Notes under the pieces: model-generated
Told to the model about the DNA's origin: nothing
Seen by the model: only the letters and a program-made list of their open reading frames with translations
Databases searched by the model: none
Shown here: positions 24,321 to 35,673 of the stretch, in pieces
Numbering within the stretch: position 1 is the stretch's first letter
Layout: every line of letters starts with the position of its first letter
Position numbers and translations under genes: made by a program
From: Begonia masoniana
Lineage: Eukaryota; Streptophyta; Magnoliopsida; Cucurbitales; Begoniaceae
DNA: 64,000 bases
Assembly: GCA_022432975.1 (NCBI GenBank)
Contig: CM039509.1
Coordinates: forward strand, 17,124,175-17,188,174
Direction of reading: 5' to 3'

Positions 24321-26725
24321 TCTAATACCCGGTTGTACGGACTTGTATATTATATTATTATTATATTATTGGATGACATTTTTGTAAATATGTCAAATCA
24401 GGTCCGTTTTACAAAAAGAAAGCGTCACTACGATCCTGACGATTAATAGGAATTTTAAGGAAATTATGGGAATTTTCTGAGATTAAACACTATATTCCGA
24501 GCAATTAAGCTTTTCATAATATGAAGGACGTTTTAGTAAAAATAGTAAACGAAGTCCAAATTGCGAATGGACAGTTTTAGTAAATCCCAAATAATAAGTT
24601 GGACTTCTTGGTGAAATTAGGAGGTTTGGTGAACCCGAATAGTTGGACGATTAACGAACCGAATGACGAAACAAAATAGAATTAAATGCTAAGGGCAAAA
24701 CGGTAATTTGTAAAGTAAATTTTTATTAAAAACCTTAAACTCTTTCTTCCTTCTTCATTTTCACGCCAGAGAACATTTCTTCTTTTCCTTCTCGCGATCT
24801 CCTCTCTGCCCGCGACAAACCCTTCGACGCCGACCTCCGTTTTCTCTCCCGATCGTCTCGTTTTCTTCACGCTTCCTCCTCCAATCGACGTTCTAGGTAT
24901 GAACCTACAATCTTAGAGCTTCTATTTCGATATTTACGGCGTTTTAGACAGTTAGGGTTTCGAGAATCTTTCTTTAAAAACACAAATTAGAGTTCGTAAT
25001 TAATAGGTTAGCCATGATTAAGTATATATTGCACGTATTTGACGTTATCGAACGAAGTTAGATCAATTTGTGAAAATGTTAAAAATCGAGAAATTTCGGG
25101 TTTTCAGAAAAACACGTGAATCGAGAATTTAAGTGTCGAACGAGTATTTGCACGATGAATGTGATTAACGCTCTAGGAAAGTCCTTTAGTTAAGGTTTTG
25201 ACAATTTGGACGTTTATTAACGTAAACTCGTTTTAACGTCAATCCTTGTAAATTGCTTAGGTGAACAGCGCTCGTGGACGGAGCTTAAGCTGCTTTGGAC
25301 ACGAGGTAAGTTCTCGTGATTCTTCTCTGGCCGATTGGCCTACACCGTACGTCGAATGTCGCTTCGAGGAGTTTGGTGACGCACTAGTTTATACTGCTTT
25401 GGTTGGGTAGTTAGGTTTAATTGTTTTATAGATTTTGTTTTACAGTCTTGATGGTATGTATGCTGAGTGTTTAAATTCTGTTATGAACTGTTCATGCATC
25501 ACGTTTTTTAAAGAAAAGCATGAAAATGAGTTTCTGCACAATGTTTTAAAGATAAAGCAAAGAATAGAATGGGCCGTAAGGCATACAATTAAAATGGGCC
25601 GAAAGGCATACAGGCCGAAAGGCATACAATTTACAGGTCATGCGAGATGGGGCTCAGGGACGACTGTACGTGTTGTAAGCGTGTACCTCCCTCTTCTAGC
25701 TGGAAAGAGTAGTCCGCAGGATGTGCTCTCTCCAGTTAGGAGGTTGAGATCTCGGTGACACCCACAGAGTAAAGTAAAGAAAAATGCTGCATGATTTCTG
25801 AACTCACACGCGAAGCATATAGTTACATTTACTAGAGCTTACTGAGATTTTTATCTCATAGTGTATTGTATGGTGTAGGTGATCTAGATATCGAGGAACC
25901 AGGTGAGGATGGGATTCCTCCTCCTGAGGCTTGAGTCCAGTTGACGGAGGATGGTCGTGGTGGCATGCTGGCGCAGTCGAGGCTTATCTGACCCGTGGGG
26001 ACAGTATGTATAGATTTTGGGATGTTTTGAGCTGATAGTGGTATAGAAATTATAGGATGTTTGGTACTGGTAGTTGATAGGTTACGTTTTAATATTTTTA
26101 AATGTTTTGGAACTGTTTTGGGTGACTTTAAAACAGGTGGGTTTGTTTAGATTTTAAACATATCCATGCAGTTCGTTTTCATGAAAATGTACATGGTTTT
26201 AAATACGTTTTGGTTGGTTGAGCTTAAGTTATAAACTGATACGTTGATAGGAGTAGGTTGAATTGTCTTGATTTGCTCTCTGGATTCCAGAGAGCACTTG
26301 TGAAAATAAAGGAAACAGAGAAGAGAAAACAGAAGGGATCGCATGGTTGGCCGATCGCTGCACTGCAGTGTGCGGCGATCGATCTCTGCAGCAATGCAGA
26401 GATCGATCGCTGCTTGCTGCAGCACATGCAGCGATCGATCTCTGTAGCAATGCAGAGATCGATCGCTGCTTGCTGCAGCACATGCAGCGATCAGTCGCTG
26501 CATGTTGCAGCGACTAGTCGCTGCCCATTTTCGTCACGGCCGGACAGTTTTGCCCTCCCATTTTAATTTAAGATTATTAATAGTTTTATAGTTTTTAAAA
26601 GATTTTATATTAATTGTTTTTAAGTTGTTTTAAATGTTTTTAAAGATAGATTTCAATTCCGATTTTGATTCTGGTTTCGATTTCGGTTTAGGTTCCGTTT
26701 AGAGTTTAATTAAAGATATTATGTT

Positions 26726-26764
<39 letters not shown>

Positions 26765-26798
26765 TACGGATAGGGGGTACAGTATTAGGGTCGTTACA
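24321..26798 (+). repeat. Element B 3' LTR (2,478 bp)
   Basis: Starts TCTAATACCCGG, so the terminal TG is mutated to TC, and ends GGGTCGTTACA. Relative to the 5' LTR it lacks the 311-bp duplication, has one extra ~64-bp copy of the GATCGATC/CTGCAGCA unit (26395-26520) and a longer (AT)n run at 26729-26762. Confidence 0.93.
25261..25305 (+). other. Putative LTR leader mini-exon, 45 nt (B 3' LTR)
   Basis: Identical to the copy in the 5' LTR (12870-12914), with the same TTAG and GTAAGT flanks. The acceptor of the next exon is at 25877-25878. Confidence 0.55.
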
Positions 26799-27952
26799 TA
26801 ACAGCCGGTCACTTGGCCCCTTTTTGGCCGATCGATTGGCTAGCACTCTGGAAAACCAGAGCGCTTAGCAAAACCAACAGCCGATCGATCGTGTAGCGCT
26901 CTGGAAAACTAGAGCGCTAAGCCTAAAAGTTGCCGATCGATCGGCAACTTCTCTGGAATCTGAGTTCCAAAGAGTTGCTTCAAATTCACCCTCATACTTT
27001 TTTTTTTCTTTAACACTCAACACTCAACACAACACAATACCATAACTTTCCCCTCCCCTTCCTACACTTTTCTCTTAATAAACCACCCCAATTCACACTA
27101 TCACAATACAACCCCTCTAACACCATACGTTCATCAATTCACAAATCCCCAAAACACTACCCAAAGCATAACCTAAACATAACAAAGACACAGCATAAAT
27201 CACTGAGACGAACTGCATGGATCGCTCTGAAAACCGAGCGAATCCTTATGGGTTTAAAATACCTAAGATCATCTAATACCATCCATCCTAATTCACAACA
27301 CAAGAGTTAAACGTAAAAGTGGAATTCCTTAAAACATCACCAAAACAAATACGTTTATCAAATCATTCTAAACGACACAACTTCAAGCCAACATCCACTA
27401 CACAATTTTCAAAATATCAAACTTCTCTATACATCCTAAAATTGATTACATCATCCAATATTGATCTAGTTCACACCTATTTACCACAAAACTGCTTGAA
27501 GTCCACCAACGGGTCATCGAGCCTAGCCAAAACACGCCCCGTCGCCACGAGCTCCGCCCATCGACCATCTATGCCTGATCATCGGGAGGAAGTTCATCAC
27601 CTTCGTTCTCGTCACCTACATCGCACGACAAACACGTTAAGCCTAATGCTTAGTAAGGAGTTCACTAAACATAACATTTACATATATGCATGACATTTGT
27701 AAAACATGTTCGTTTGTTTAACGTTAGTATATTCGTCTACTTAGTAGACCACATTCTTGCCCCGTGAGAACCATTCCTTGTCCCGTGAGAACACATGACA
27801 TATAACTTAAAACCTTTAGTTCTTTATCGTACTTTAATTCGATTTTCAAATAAAAACATGCTCGTAAAATAGTTCGTATGCATATTTCGTAAAAAAATGG
27901 TGCATGAGGGGATATACACATAAAACATTCATCAAAACAATTCATAATACTC
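26799..27952 (-). mobile_element. Outer LTR, part 2 (minus orientation)
   Basis: Continuation of 11652-11929 after element B. It contains a dense palindrome cluster: CTCTGGAAAACCAGAG (26846-26861), a related GCGCTCTGGAAAACTAGAGCGC pair near 26900, and a 24-nt perfect palindrome around CGATCGATCG at 26927-26950. Acceptor-like CACCTACATC at 27613. It ends abruptly where the D-family LTR starts at 27953. Confidence 0.8.
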
Positions 27953-29189
27953 TAACACGGGATCCCTTAGAGAAGGGTCCGTGTATAACCAACAAATGAT
28001 ACGAAATGTGCTCGAGTGCAAGTGTTATGGAAAACCTAAAATAAAGAGAAGGAAATGGAGAAGAAAATGAAAATAAATGCAAGTGAGGTGAGTGATGAGT
28101 GATGGCCGAATATTAAGAGTGCAAAATGGAAAGAAAATGCAAGGAATAATAAGAAAGAGAAGTGGTGAAATATGTGTGAAAACCGTGGAGAATATTATGG
28201 AGATGAAGAGAAGAAAAATACAAGAAATAAAATAGTGAAATGTGTGGCCGAAAAGTAAAGAGTGTTTGTGTGTGACATGTGATAGCAAGAAAGTAAAGAA
28301 AATACCCTTGGCGGACTCGTAGAGTGATCTTACAGTTTAAGCTCTCGAGTGAACAATTTTCCTGGAGGAAAAACAACCACCGTAGGCCGGGATTTTCGTC
28401 CTCAACTCCTACTCCTAATGGAGAGGCGAGGGAAAAGTTAAGAGCTATCCTAGCAACCCAAGCTAGGTTAGCAATGGAGGGCTTCTCCACTTGGTTCAAG
28501 AAAACCAAGGAAAACTCCTAAGGAAAAAACCTTGGATATTAGGGAAATAGTAGTGTATAAATTAGGCAAAAGTTGTTTACAATCACCAATTCAATGCTCA
28601 AATAGACAATCCTAAGGTCGATGAGGGTTTGGAGGAAAATTGGAGGCCATTGATTAAATTTGATCGAAGGGCTAGGAGGAGGAGCCGTGGCGCGCGCTGA
28701 TCTCCAATCGGGTGCTACCGCGCACGCACCAGCTGGCGCTTCAACAGCGCATTAGACACACCCGGGTGGCACCATCCAATGCTCCAGCTTGCAGATCCGT
28801 GCCTGCCTGCTCGAGCCAATTGCCAACCTGCCCGCGCCTCCAGCTCGTTGCCCGCGTGCATGGCAGGTGCATGCCAAGGATTGAGCCGCACCATTTCTTA
28901 ATCAAAGGTGGAGACTTTGCCAACTCTTTCATCCATGCCTCCACTCACTCATGTACCTGCAAAATCATACCTTCACAAGTGGGCTCTTCTTTGGGCTAAG
29001 GTTTTCCTTGGGCTTGATTTGTTGAGGCTCTTTCCTTAGCTTGAAAAATTGGTTGAATATTTCTTCAACCCAACATCCACCACATTCATCCAACCCTAAC
29101 CACACAATCTAATGCATGATATGCAATTTATAAAATTCTTACAAAAAGGCTAATGTACGCCAATGAGTTTAAAAATTAAAATTACACGT
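27953..29189 (-). mobile_element. D-family LTR, minus-strand arm (sense 5' limit approximate)
   Basis: Reverse-complement copy of the LTR at ~30340-31581, ending on its sense strand in GGGATCCCGTGTTA (compare GCGACCCCGTGTCA at 31581). GC-rich promoter-side segment at 28690-28880. It adjoins the integrase tail coded just to its right, so it is a 3' LTR in minus orientation. Inserted in, or joined to, the outer LTR. Confidence 0.7.
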
Positions 29190-29849
29190 TTAAGGCCCAA
29201 GAAGACAAATTCCCATAGGGCTGCCAGAATGCTCCGTGTGTATGCTCCAATGAATGACGTGACAAGGTTTCTCTACATCCTCCAAAGTCGGCTCCCAAGT
29301 GAAGTCCATGATGGAATCAAAATCTGCAAAAAGAGACAATTCATTAGAACATTGAGTGATTAAATTTTGTGCCCGAGTTTGTGATCTTGTGACGGGCCTC
29401 CGAGACATGTCATCCCCTCCGGGTGGCTGAGGATTTGACCTCAAATCCCTTAGCTCAGCCTCCTCTTCATACCACAATTCTCCAATATAAGGGGATAAGT
29501 CTTGTACATTGAAGGTGGATGACACTCCATAATCGCCGGGTAACTCCAATATATAAGCGTTATTATTTATGCATTCCAAAATTTTGAAAGGGCCTTCAGC
29601 TCTAGGCAATAGTTTGGAGCGTCTTTTTGAGGGAAATCGTTCCTTCCTAAGGTGTAACCATACCAAATCTCCAACATTAAAAATTACCTCCTTTTGTCCT
29701 TTATTTGCATGTTTAGCATAATTGGCGTTACTTTTCTCAATTGTTTGGTGAACTTTCTCATACAAATTTTTCATTTGCTCCGCTTTATTAGCTCCCGAAG
29801 GGTTTACTAGGGAAAAACCCACATTAAACTTGTCCAAACTTGTTAGCAT
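29190..29849 (-). pseudogene. pol: Ty3/Gypsy integrase C-terminal region, D family (5' truncated)
   Basis: Open minus-strand frame of 219 codons starting inside integrase. Visible: a helical segment (NLYEKVHQTIEKSNANYAKH), the C-terminal SH3-like module FNVGDLVWLHLRKERFPSKR, GPFKILECINNNAYILELPG and VSSTFNVQDLSPYIG, then a Pro/Ser-rich tail with RRPVTRSQTRAQ. This is a different family from B/C/F/K: no WERQQDMM-type tail. The N-terminal side is cut at 29849/29850 by an LTR fragment, so the core with the catalytic residues is gone. The visible Met is simply the first in the surviving frame. The end of the frame reads into the start of the LTR region (SPMGICLLGP), which is the join to the 3' LTR. 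Confidence 0.85.
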
Positions 29850-30245
29850 TAGCAGATGTTTACCTTAGCGGAGGAGCAGAAGAAAATCTGAGGAGATCGA
29901 AGTAAATCTTCGATGGTTGCTTGTCGACTGGAAGAGAGAATGCAGAGAGGAAAAAGAAGAGAGAGAGCAGAGAAGAGAAGTGAAGAGGGTTCACGTAGAA
30001 GGTGGGACTTAGCTTCTTCAACCAGTTGCCAGATGCCACTCAACCATTGGCTATCTCCCACCAACCTTAATTTCTCCCCGATTTTCCCTTCCATGCATTT
30101 TAAACCTAGCGTTTTGGTTTAGTTACACATTAGTTTAGTTCTCCACTAATTATTCCAACCAAAACATTCCTTTATATTAATATAATATTAATCCCGATTC
30201 AATGATCCGGGAAAACTATTACATGGCAAAATGCCGGGTGTTACA
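29850..30245 (-). mobile_element. LTR fragment (sense 5' end, minus orientation) between two D arms
   Basis: Ends on + in GCCGGGTGTTACA, the sense 5' terminus of a B/F/G-type LTR. It includes exon-1-like sequence with a donor (GCTAAG/GTAAAC on the minus strand near 29864). It may be the missing 5' end of the outer LTR (11652-27952), but the mini-exon region between is absent and no target duplication confirms this. Confidence 0.65.
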
Positions 30246-31581
30246 CTCATGGACTTCACTTGAGAGCCGACTATGGAGGATGAGGAGAAGCCTTGCCATG
30301 TCATCCGTTGGAGAATTCACACAGAGCTTGAGGACAGCCCTATGGGAATTTGTCTTCTCCGGCCTTGAAATTGTAATTTTTATTTTTCAAACTCATTGGC
30401 ATACATTAGCCTTTTTGTAAGGATTTATAATTTGCATTGCATGCATTAGATTGAATGGTTAGGACTAGATGTATGGTGGTGGATTATGGGTTGTTGAAAG
30501 TTCAACAATTCAAAGGAAAAGAGGCCTCCACAAATCGAGCTCAAAGAAATACTCGGCCCAAAGAAGAGCCCACATCCAAAGGTATGGTTTTGCAGGTACA
30601 TGAGTGGGTAAGGGCATGGATGGGTGACTTGGAAAAATCTGGACCATTGGCTCAAAAACGGCTCAGATTGAAGATTGGAGCTCGCTGGCGCGCGCGCGGG
30701 CAGGTGGAGGAGCGCGGGCAGGCGCACTAGAGCGCGCGCGGGCAGCTTCACATGGGCGCGCCTCGCTGCTGCTGAGTTGGCGCGCGCGGAGAGGCCAGTG
30801 GGCGCGCGCTGCTCGCTTGTTGGCGCGCCCCTGCGCGCACAGATCGGTCCACTTCGTCCTTTTTCGAGTTTTTTCCATGCCATTGATTATTTTCTTGATC
30901 CAATGGCCCTAATCCACCTGGACTTCTATAAATGCATGGTATTAGTGATTGTAAACAACTTTTGGCTATCAATATACTACTATTTCCCCTAAATATCTTT
31001 GGGTTTCCTTGGGTATTTTTCCTTGGTTCCTTGAACCAAGAGGAGTTAGCCTCCATTGCTAGCCTATCTTGGGTTGCTAAGTTAGCTCTTATTCATTCCC
31101 TCATCTTCTCCCTTGGGAGTTGAAACGAGGACGAAAATCCCCGGCCTACGGTGGTCGTTTTCTTCACGAAAAACGTGTATCTGGGAGCTTAACCCGTAAG
31201 CTCGCTCCACGGATCCACCAAGGGTTTTTCTTTACTTTATTTGTCTTCACTTTGCACACAATTTCACCTCTACATTTCAGCTCCACCATAGCACCCACTC
31301 TCACCTTTATTTTTTGTCATTTCCTTATTTCTTGTGCTTATATTTCCACTTTAGTTCTAACCTCTAACATTATCTTCTTCTCTTTATTTTCTTGCACATT
31401 TCATTCTCTCTAACATCATATATCATTCGGCCATCTTTCTAACTAACTTCCTTGTTTATTTTTTTGCAATTAGTTTAGTAATTTCTTCATTAATCATATA
31501 TTGCACACTAGCACACTAACGAGCACAAACCTAGCATTTTTGGGTTGTACACAGGCACCTTTTCTAGGCGACCCCGTGTCA
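30246..31581 (+). mobile_element. D-family pol 3' end and LTR, plus-strand arm
   Basis: 30246-30345 translates to the end of D pol (MDFT, EPTMEDEEKPCHVI) with a TGA, matching the tail coded on the minus strand at 29190-29330. The LTR follows and ends GACCCCGTGTCA at 31581, 2 nt before a primer-binding site. Inverted relative to the arm at 27953-29330. Contains a strongly CG-rich block (30678-30850) just upstream of a TATA box. Confidence 0.75.
30926..30934 (+). promoter_or_regulatory. TATA box of D-family LTR
   Basis: CTATAAATG, followed by GCATGGTATTAGTG. The same arrangement, CTATAAAAGCATGG, occurs in the related fragment at 44259 and in degenerate form in LTR E at 10011. Directly downstream of the CG-rich segment, as expected for a U3 promoter. 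Confidence 0.6.
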
Positions 31582-31583
31582 AG

Positions 31584-31595
31584 TGGTATCAGAGC
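31584..31595 (+). other. Primer-binding site, D family
   Basis: TGGTATCAGAGC, 2 nt after the LTR terminus. Its presence to the right of an LTR that has a pol end on its left shows an internal-LTR-internal arrangement. Confidence 0.85.
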
Positions 31596-32738
31596 GATAG
31601 GCTTCCCTCGATGTGTTTTTGATGCATTTGGCAATCGCCAAAAGCTATACACAAAAACCGGGATAGCTCTCGACTCGTTCCTCGCATTATTTCTTTATAT
31701 TTGGTGCTAACTTGTGCTAATCTAACTTTTACTCTTGCTACCATTATTTTTTCTATATTAATACTCGTTCTAATGTGGAAAAATATGGTGGACAATCCTA
31801 CAAGAAAACGCACAAGGTAAAGCCCCAAATCTCTTAGTTTCTCCCTTTATTTTTATCGGTTTCTTCTCCTTTTTGTGCCACGATTTCACCTTTCTTCTTT
31901 GCTTTGGTTGAATCCTTATTTTCCTCTAAATCTAAGCTAAAACTCTGCTAAAATTTTGGTGGTAAAGCAAACATAAACATCGACCTAAGGAAATTGCAAA
32001 ACCAGTTATATATTTGTTGCATAATCTTCACGGTTTATTGCTTCTTTAATTTCGGTTTTTGTTAGCATTTCTTGTTGTCATTCGAACCTTATTTTAGCAT
32101 TTAAATATTGTCCACTCACCATATTAATATTATGGGAATTTTGGTGCTTCAATTCGGTTTAGAATTATTTACTATCGAAAATTGGAATATTGTGAAATTA
32201 TCGCTTTGATTTTGTTTCTTTTGCTTAGCTCAAAATTTGTCCGTTATTCTTGCTGGATGTTGAACATGTTTTAGTTCATAAATGTGCCTAATATATGCTG
32301 TTAAGTGAATGCATGAAATGGGTTAACAAGAAATTGGCAAAAGCATGAATCAAAGTATCAAATTGGGGCTAGACATTAGATTAAAAATTCTGCTATATTT
32401 GAATTAAATTTCAGCATGTTATTTGACTTAAATGATGTTCTAAATTTTATCATTTGCTGTTTTTAGAGTTAATTAGTTGTCATTAATATTGCTCTAAGTA
32501 ACCCTTAGTGAAAGTTGATAACTTGATTGAGTCTCTTAAAAATTTGTGGTGATTTTGAAGTAATGAAAATATTCATTTCTTAGTTGTGGTATTGAGTGCT
32601 TATTAGAGTGTTAAGTTGTATCCTAATTAGCATGATCCCTATTTTTGAATTTGTCTTAGCTAAGATTGTTCCCTAGAACCTAAATTTGCCTAAGACATTA
32701 ACAAGATAAGCATCCCACTAATTTAGGAAAACTTACTT
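31596..32738 (+). mobile_element. D-family leader / 5' internal non-coding region
   Basis: AT-rich leader with no gag in view. It ends where F begins, near TTTGTGATGACCCGAA (32737-32752), which may itself be a scrap of an LTR terminus. Confidence 0.5.
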
Positions 32739-32923
32739 TGTGATGACCCGAATATGCACGTATGGGTACGATGGCTGCCGGGTTTTAAAAACGGTTCTGT
32801 AGACTGCTCAACTGCACAGCCACTACACGGACATCCTTCATCAACTGTAAGTATGTTTAAAAGCTTTATTTGATTTCAAATTCTTAGGGTTATTTTTTTT
32901 TAATTTTTCTAGGAGCTATATAA

Positions 32924-33898
32924 GATGGTTCGAGGAAAGGACACTAGGGATGAAGCCCTAGACCGACTTACGGATTTGCTGGACCGTCAGGCCCAACATA
33001 TGGACAAGCAAGCACAACAAATCGAGCGTTTAGTAAACCGTGAGGATAGTCAGGCCCGAGAGGTGGTCGTTCCCAACCATCAAGGCATGGAGAGATTTTA
33101 AAGGTTGCAACCCCTAGTATTCAATGGGCAATCATCGGACCCCACTTTAGCCGATGAGTAGATCCGAACGATTGAAGACATGCTAGAGTACGCTGGCATA
33201 GAGAACGGGAACAAAGTTGCTTACGTCACCTTCCATTTAGCGTTGGATGCCCGTTTTTGGTCAGATTCGATCAAGTCAACTACGAATGTGTCAGTTATGA
33301 CGTGGGAACGGTTCAAGACCGTATTTTTCGATAAGTACTTCAGCCGCACTGTGAGGGTGGCTAAGAGGAATAAGTTTACGCGGTTGAATCAGACGGGTTT
33401 AGTTGCAGAGTATATTCAGAAATTAGAAGCCCTATCGAGATTTGCACCATGCCTAGTAAGTGATAACAAAGACAAGGTGCACCAGTTTATGGAGGGGCTG
33501 AACCTAGAGATCCGAATGAATGTGATAGTATCAGGAATTATGGATGTACCTTATTCAGACATCACGGCGAGAGCTTTAGACTTTGAGGCTGCCCAGTTGA
33601 CTTGTGTAAGACCAAGAGAGCCAGCTAAGGGCTTCTTCCATGAGCTCCATCCTCAGTCCAGAAATAGAGGCTGGCAGCAAAAGGCACAACCGCAGCAACA
33701 ACAGGAAAGAGGTGTAAAGAAACCTTCTGAAGGAGGTAATGATCAAGGAAAAGGGAAGCAGGTACAAGGGGCTCCTCAAATACCTTGGTGTCCTAAATGT
33801 CAGAAGGAACATAGTGGTGAGTGCCGAATGGGCACTAATAAATGCTATAGGTGTGGTGAAGATGGCCATTACGTCAAAGATTGTCCGAAGCCGGGTTA
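32924..33898 (+). pseudogene. gag: Element F gag
   Basis: Starts at ATG 32924 (MVRGKDTRDEALDRLTDLLD), a position equivalent to the gag start of B and C after the same leader text. It includes a Gln-rich region (QAQHMDKQAQQIERLV), then the gag core with RFWSDSIKST and FFDKYF, the linker (KKPSEGGNDQGKGKQVQG) and an intact zinc knuckle CYRCGEDGHYVKDC. In-frame stops occur at ~33099 (TAA after GMERF), ~33161 (TAG in the DEWIR position) and at 33897 (TAA after CPKPG). The open frame from 33180 to 33899 is just the uninterrupted stretch between stops, not a gene start. Confidence 0.88.
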
Positions 33899-34140
33899 AG
33901 ATCAGCTAGGCAGAGATCAGAGGAGGGTTATGCCGAGGATCTTCGCGTTTATCAAGCCTGGTGATGTCGACGATGAGGCTCAACCGTCTGTTATAGCAGG
34001 TACTATCTTATTTATGGGTGTGCCAGTATTTTCTTTGATAGACACGGGAGCTACGCACTCCTTCATTTCAATTGCTTGGATGGCTAGATTGGGATTAGAA
34101 TCTTAGTTAGTAGATTATGAGTATAGAGTAATGCTGCCTT
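33899..34140 (+). pseudogene. pol: Element F protease, 5' part
   Basis: Reads VMPRIFAFIKPGDVDDEAQP, then the aspartic protease signature FSLIDTGATHSFIS. A TAG follows LGLES near 34103. Interrupted by solo LTR G at 34141; the target duplication GCCTT is at 34136-34140 and 36858-36862. Confidence 0.85.
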
Positions 34141-34979
34141 TGTGACGACCCCAACCCGATCAGGGCCGCCACAGACTTGCCATGACATAATCATTACCTA
34201 AGCCCTCGTATTTTCACTTAAACTTTTTCATTTTTACTTTAAACATTTCCCAAAACCCTTAAACAAACTAACTATAACGTAACCTTAACTTTAAACTCTC
34301 GTAACCACGTAAATTTTTCTTCTGCTCCCTATTCTTCCTTCATTCAACAATAAATTCATTCTCACACCCAAAACACAACCACTCCTTTCATTAATAAACA
34401 CAACTCTAACTTAATCTAAACACTTCCAAATTTTACGAAAACGAACTGCATGGATCGCTCTAAAAATCGAGCTTATCCTTACCTATTAAGAATAACCCAA
34501 GCAGTTCCAGTATATTTCTAAAATAAAGACACCTAAACTCCTCCAAAGATAATCCAATCAAATCCCCAATCAAACGTGAATATAAACATTTAAACCCCTA
34601 AACTTCTCTTAAAACAAATTCATTAATCAATTCATTCAAATTAACACTTAACTCCAAACCAATATCCACTATAAAACCATAAAAATGTCAAACTTCAATG
34701 TACACCCTAAAATCTTCCAAACAACTGGTAACCTTCTAACTCACATTCAATTACCACAAAACAACCCGGCGCACACCCATGTCACTGAACCATGCCAAAA
34801 CACGCTCCGCCGCCACGAGCACCATCTGTCGACCACCTGTTCTTTGTCATCAAGGGAAACTCTCACCTGTCACCTACATCATGCAACATAAACAGTAAGC
34901 CTAATGCTTAGTAAGGGGATGCACTATATGAATTTAAAACATTTTACCTAACATATGCAGTTTCTACAGTTTCATCGTA

Positions 34980-35340
34980 CATAATCGTTTCGTTTCGTTT
35001 CATCGTTCATATTCATTTCGTTTCGTTTCATTTCATCGTTCATATTCATTTCGTTTCGTTTCGTTTCATCGTTCATATTCATTTCGTTTAGTCCCGTGAG
35101 AAACATACACGTGAGAATCATACATCGTTCATTTCGTTTCTATCGTACATACATGTAATCCTCTACCATTGGAGGGCGGATTAGTTTCTCCATCTCTAGA
35201 CGTTCCACATATAAATCTTTACCTGAAGGGTGAACCACTTCCTTCAGATATCATACATTTTCTGGACGTTTTACAATCTACATCTGAGGGGTGAACCACT
35301 TCCCTCAGACACTTTACATTTTCGTTTTACATCGTTGTCG
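34980..35340. repeat. TTTCGTTTCG-type and CTTCAGA-type repeats in LTR G
   Basis: Four or so copies of CATCGTTCATATTCATTTCG with varying TTTCG runs, then three ~60-bp units with GTGAACCACTTCC. Related units occur, inverted, in the LTR fragment at 1984-2205 (GGAAGTGGTTCACCCTCCAG). All fall between the putative splice sites. Confidence 0.75.
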
Positions 35341-35628
35341 TTTCTACGTTTAAATCATGAAATCATATGCTAAAACATTTTCGTACTTTTTCTAAAACAT
35401 GATGCATGAGGACTTTACATATAACATATCATCAAGACATATCATCAAACAGTGCATAACATACTTAGACATGCTTTAATCACTAAAAACCTAACAAACA
35501 ACTATTAACTAATAACCTGGGCTACCCGACACATTAAACCCACAGTCAGAAAATCATCATCAAAACAGAAAAATCTAACGTTGACACGATGTAGGGCCTT
35601 AAGGGCCGGAAGCCTAACATCCACTTAC

Positions 35629-35673
35629 CTAGCGTCCGTAGCTAGCTGAGCACCGTCCAAAAGTCGTCTCCAC
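35629..35673 (-). other. Putative LTR leader mini-exon, 45 nt (LTR G)
   Basis: Minus strand: preceded by TGCTTTAG, followed by GTAAGTGG. Starts GTGGAGACGACTTTTGGACG, ends GGACGCTAG. Aligns without gaps to B, F, K and M mini-exons. Confidence 0.55.

Larger units (their letters stand above)
11930..26798 (+). mobile_element. Element B: gag-only (TR-GAG-like) Gypsy element, complete with TSD TAACA
   Basis: Two long LTRs (11930-14648 and 24321-26798), a primer-binding site at 14653, a gag frame split by element C, no pol, and a polypurine-like AATAAGGAGGGTAGAA before the 3' LTR. Perfect 5-bp duplications flank it. After removing C (6.37 kb plus one TSD) B is about 8.5 kb. Between the start of the protease region (~22290) and the polypurine tract lies ~2 kb that shows no pol homology. 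Its gag is nearly the same as C's, so it is best read as a non-autonomous partner of C-like chromoviruses. That is an inference from shared gag, LTR 5' end and polypurine region. Confidence 0.9.

Noticed and set aside
30446..31056. Ala/Arg-rich frames on both strands
   Set aside because: Product of GCGCGC-rich LTR sequence; no domain, and overlaps the TATA region of the LTR.
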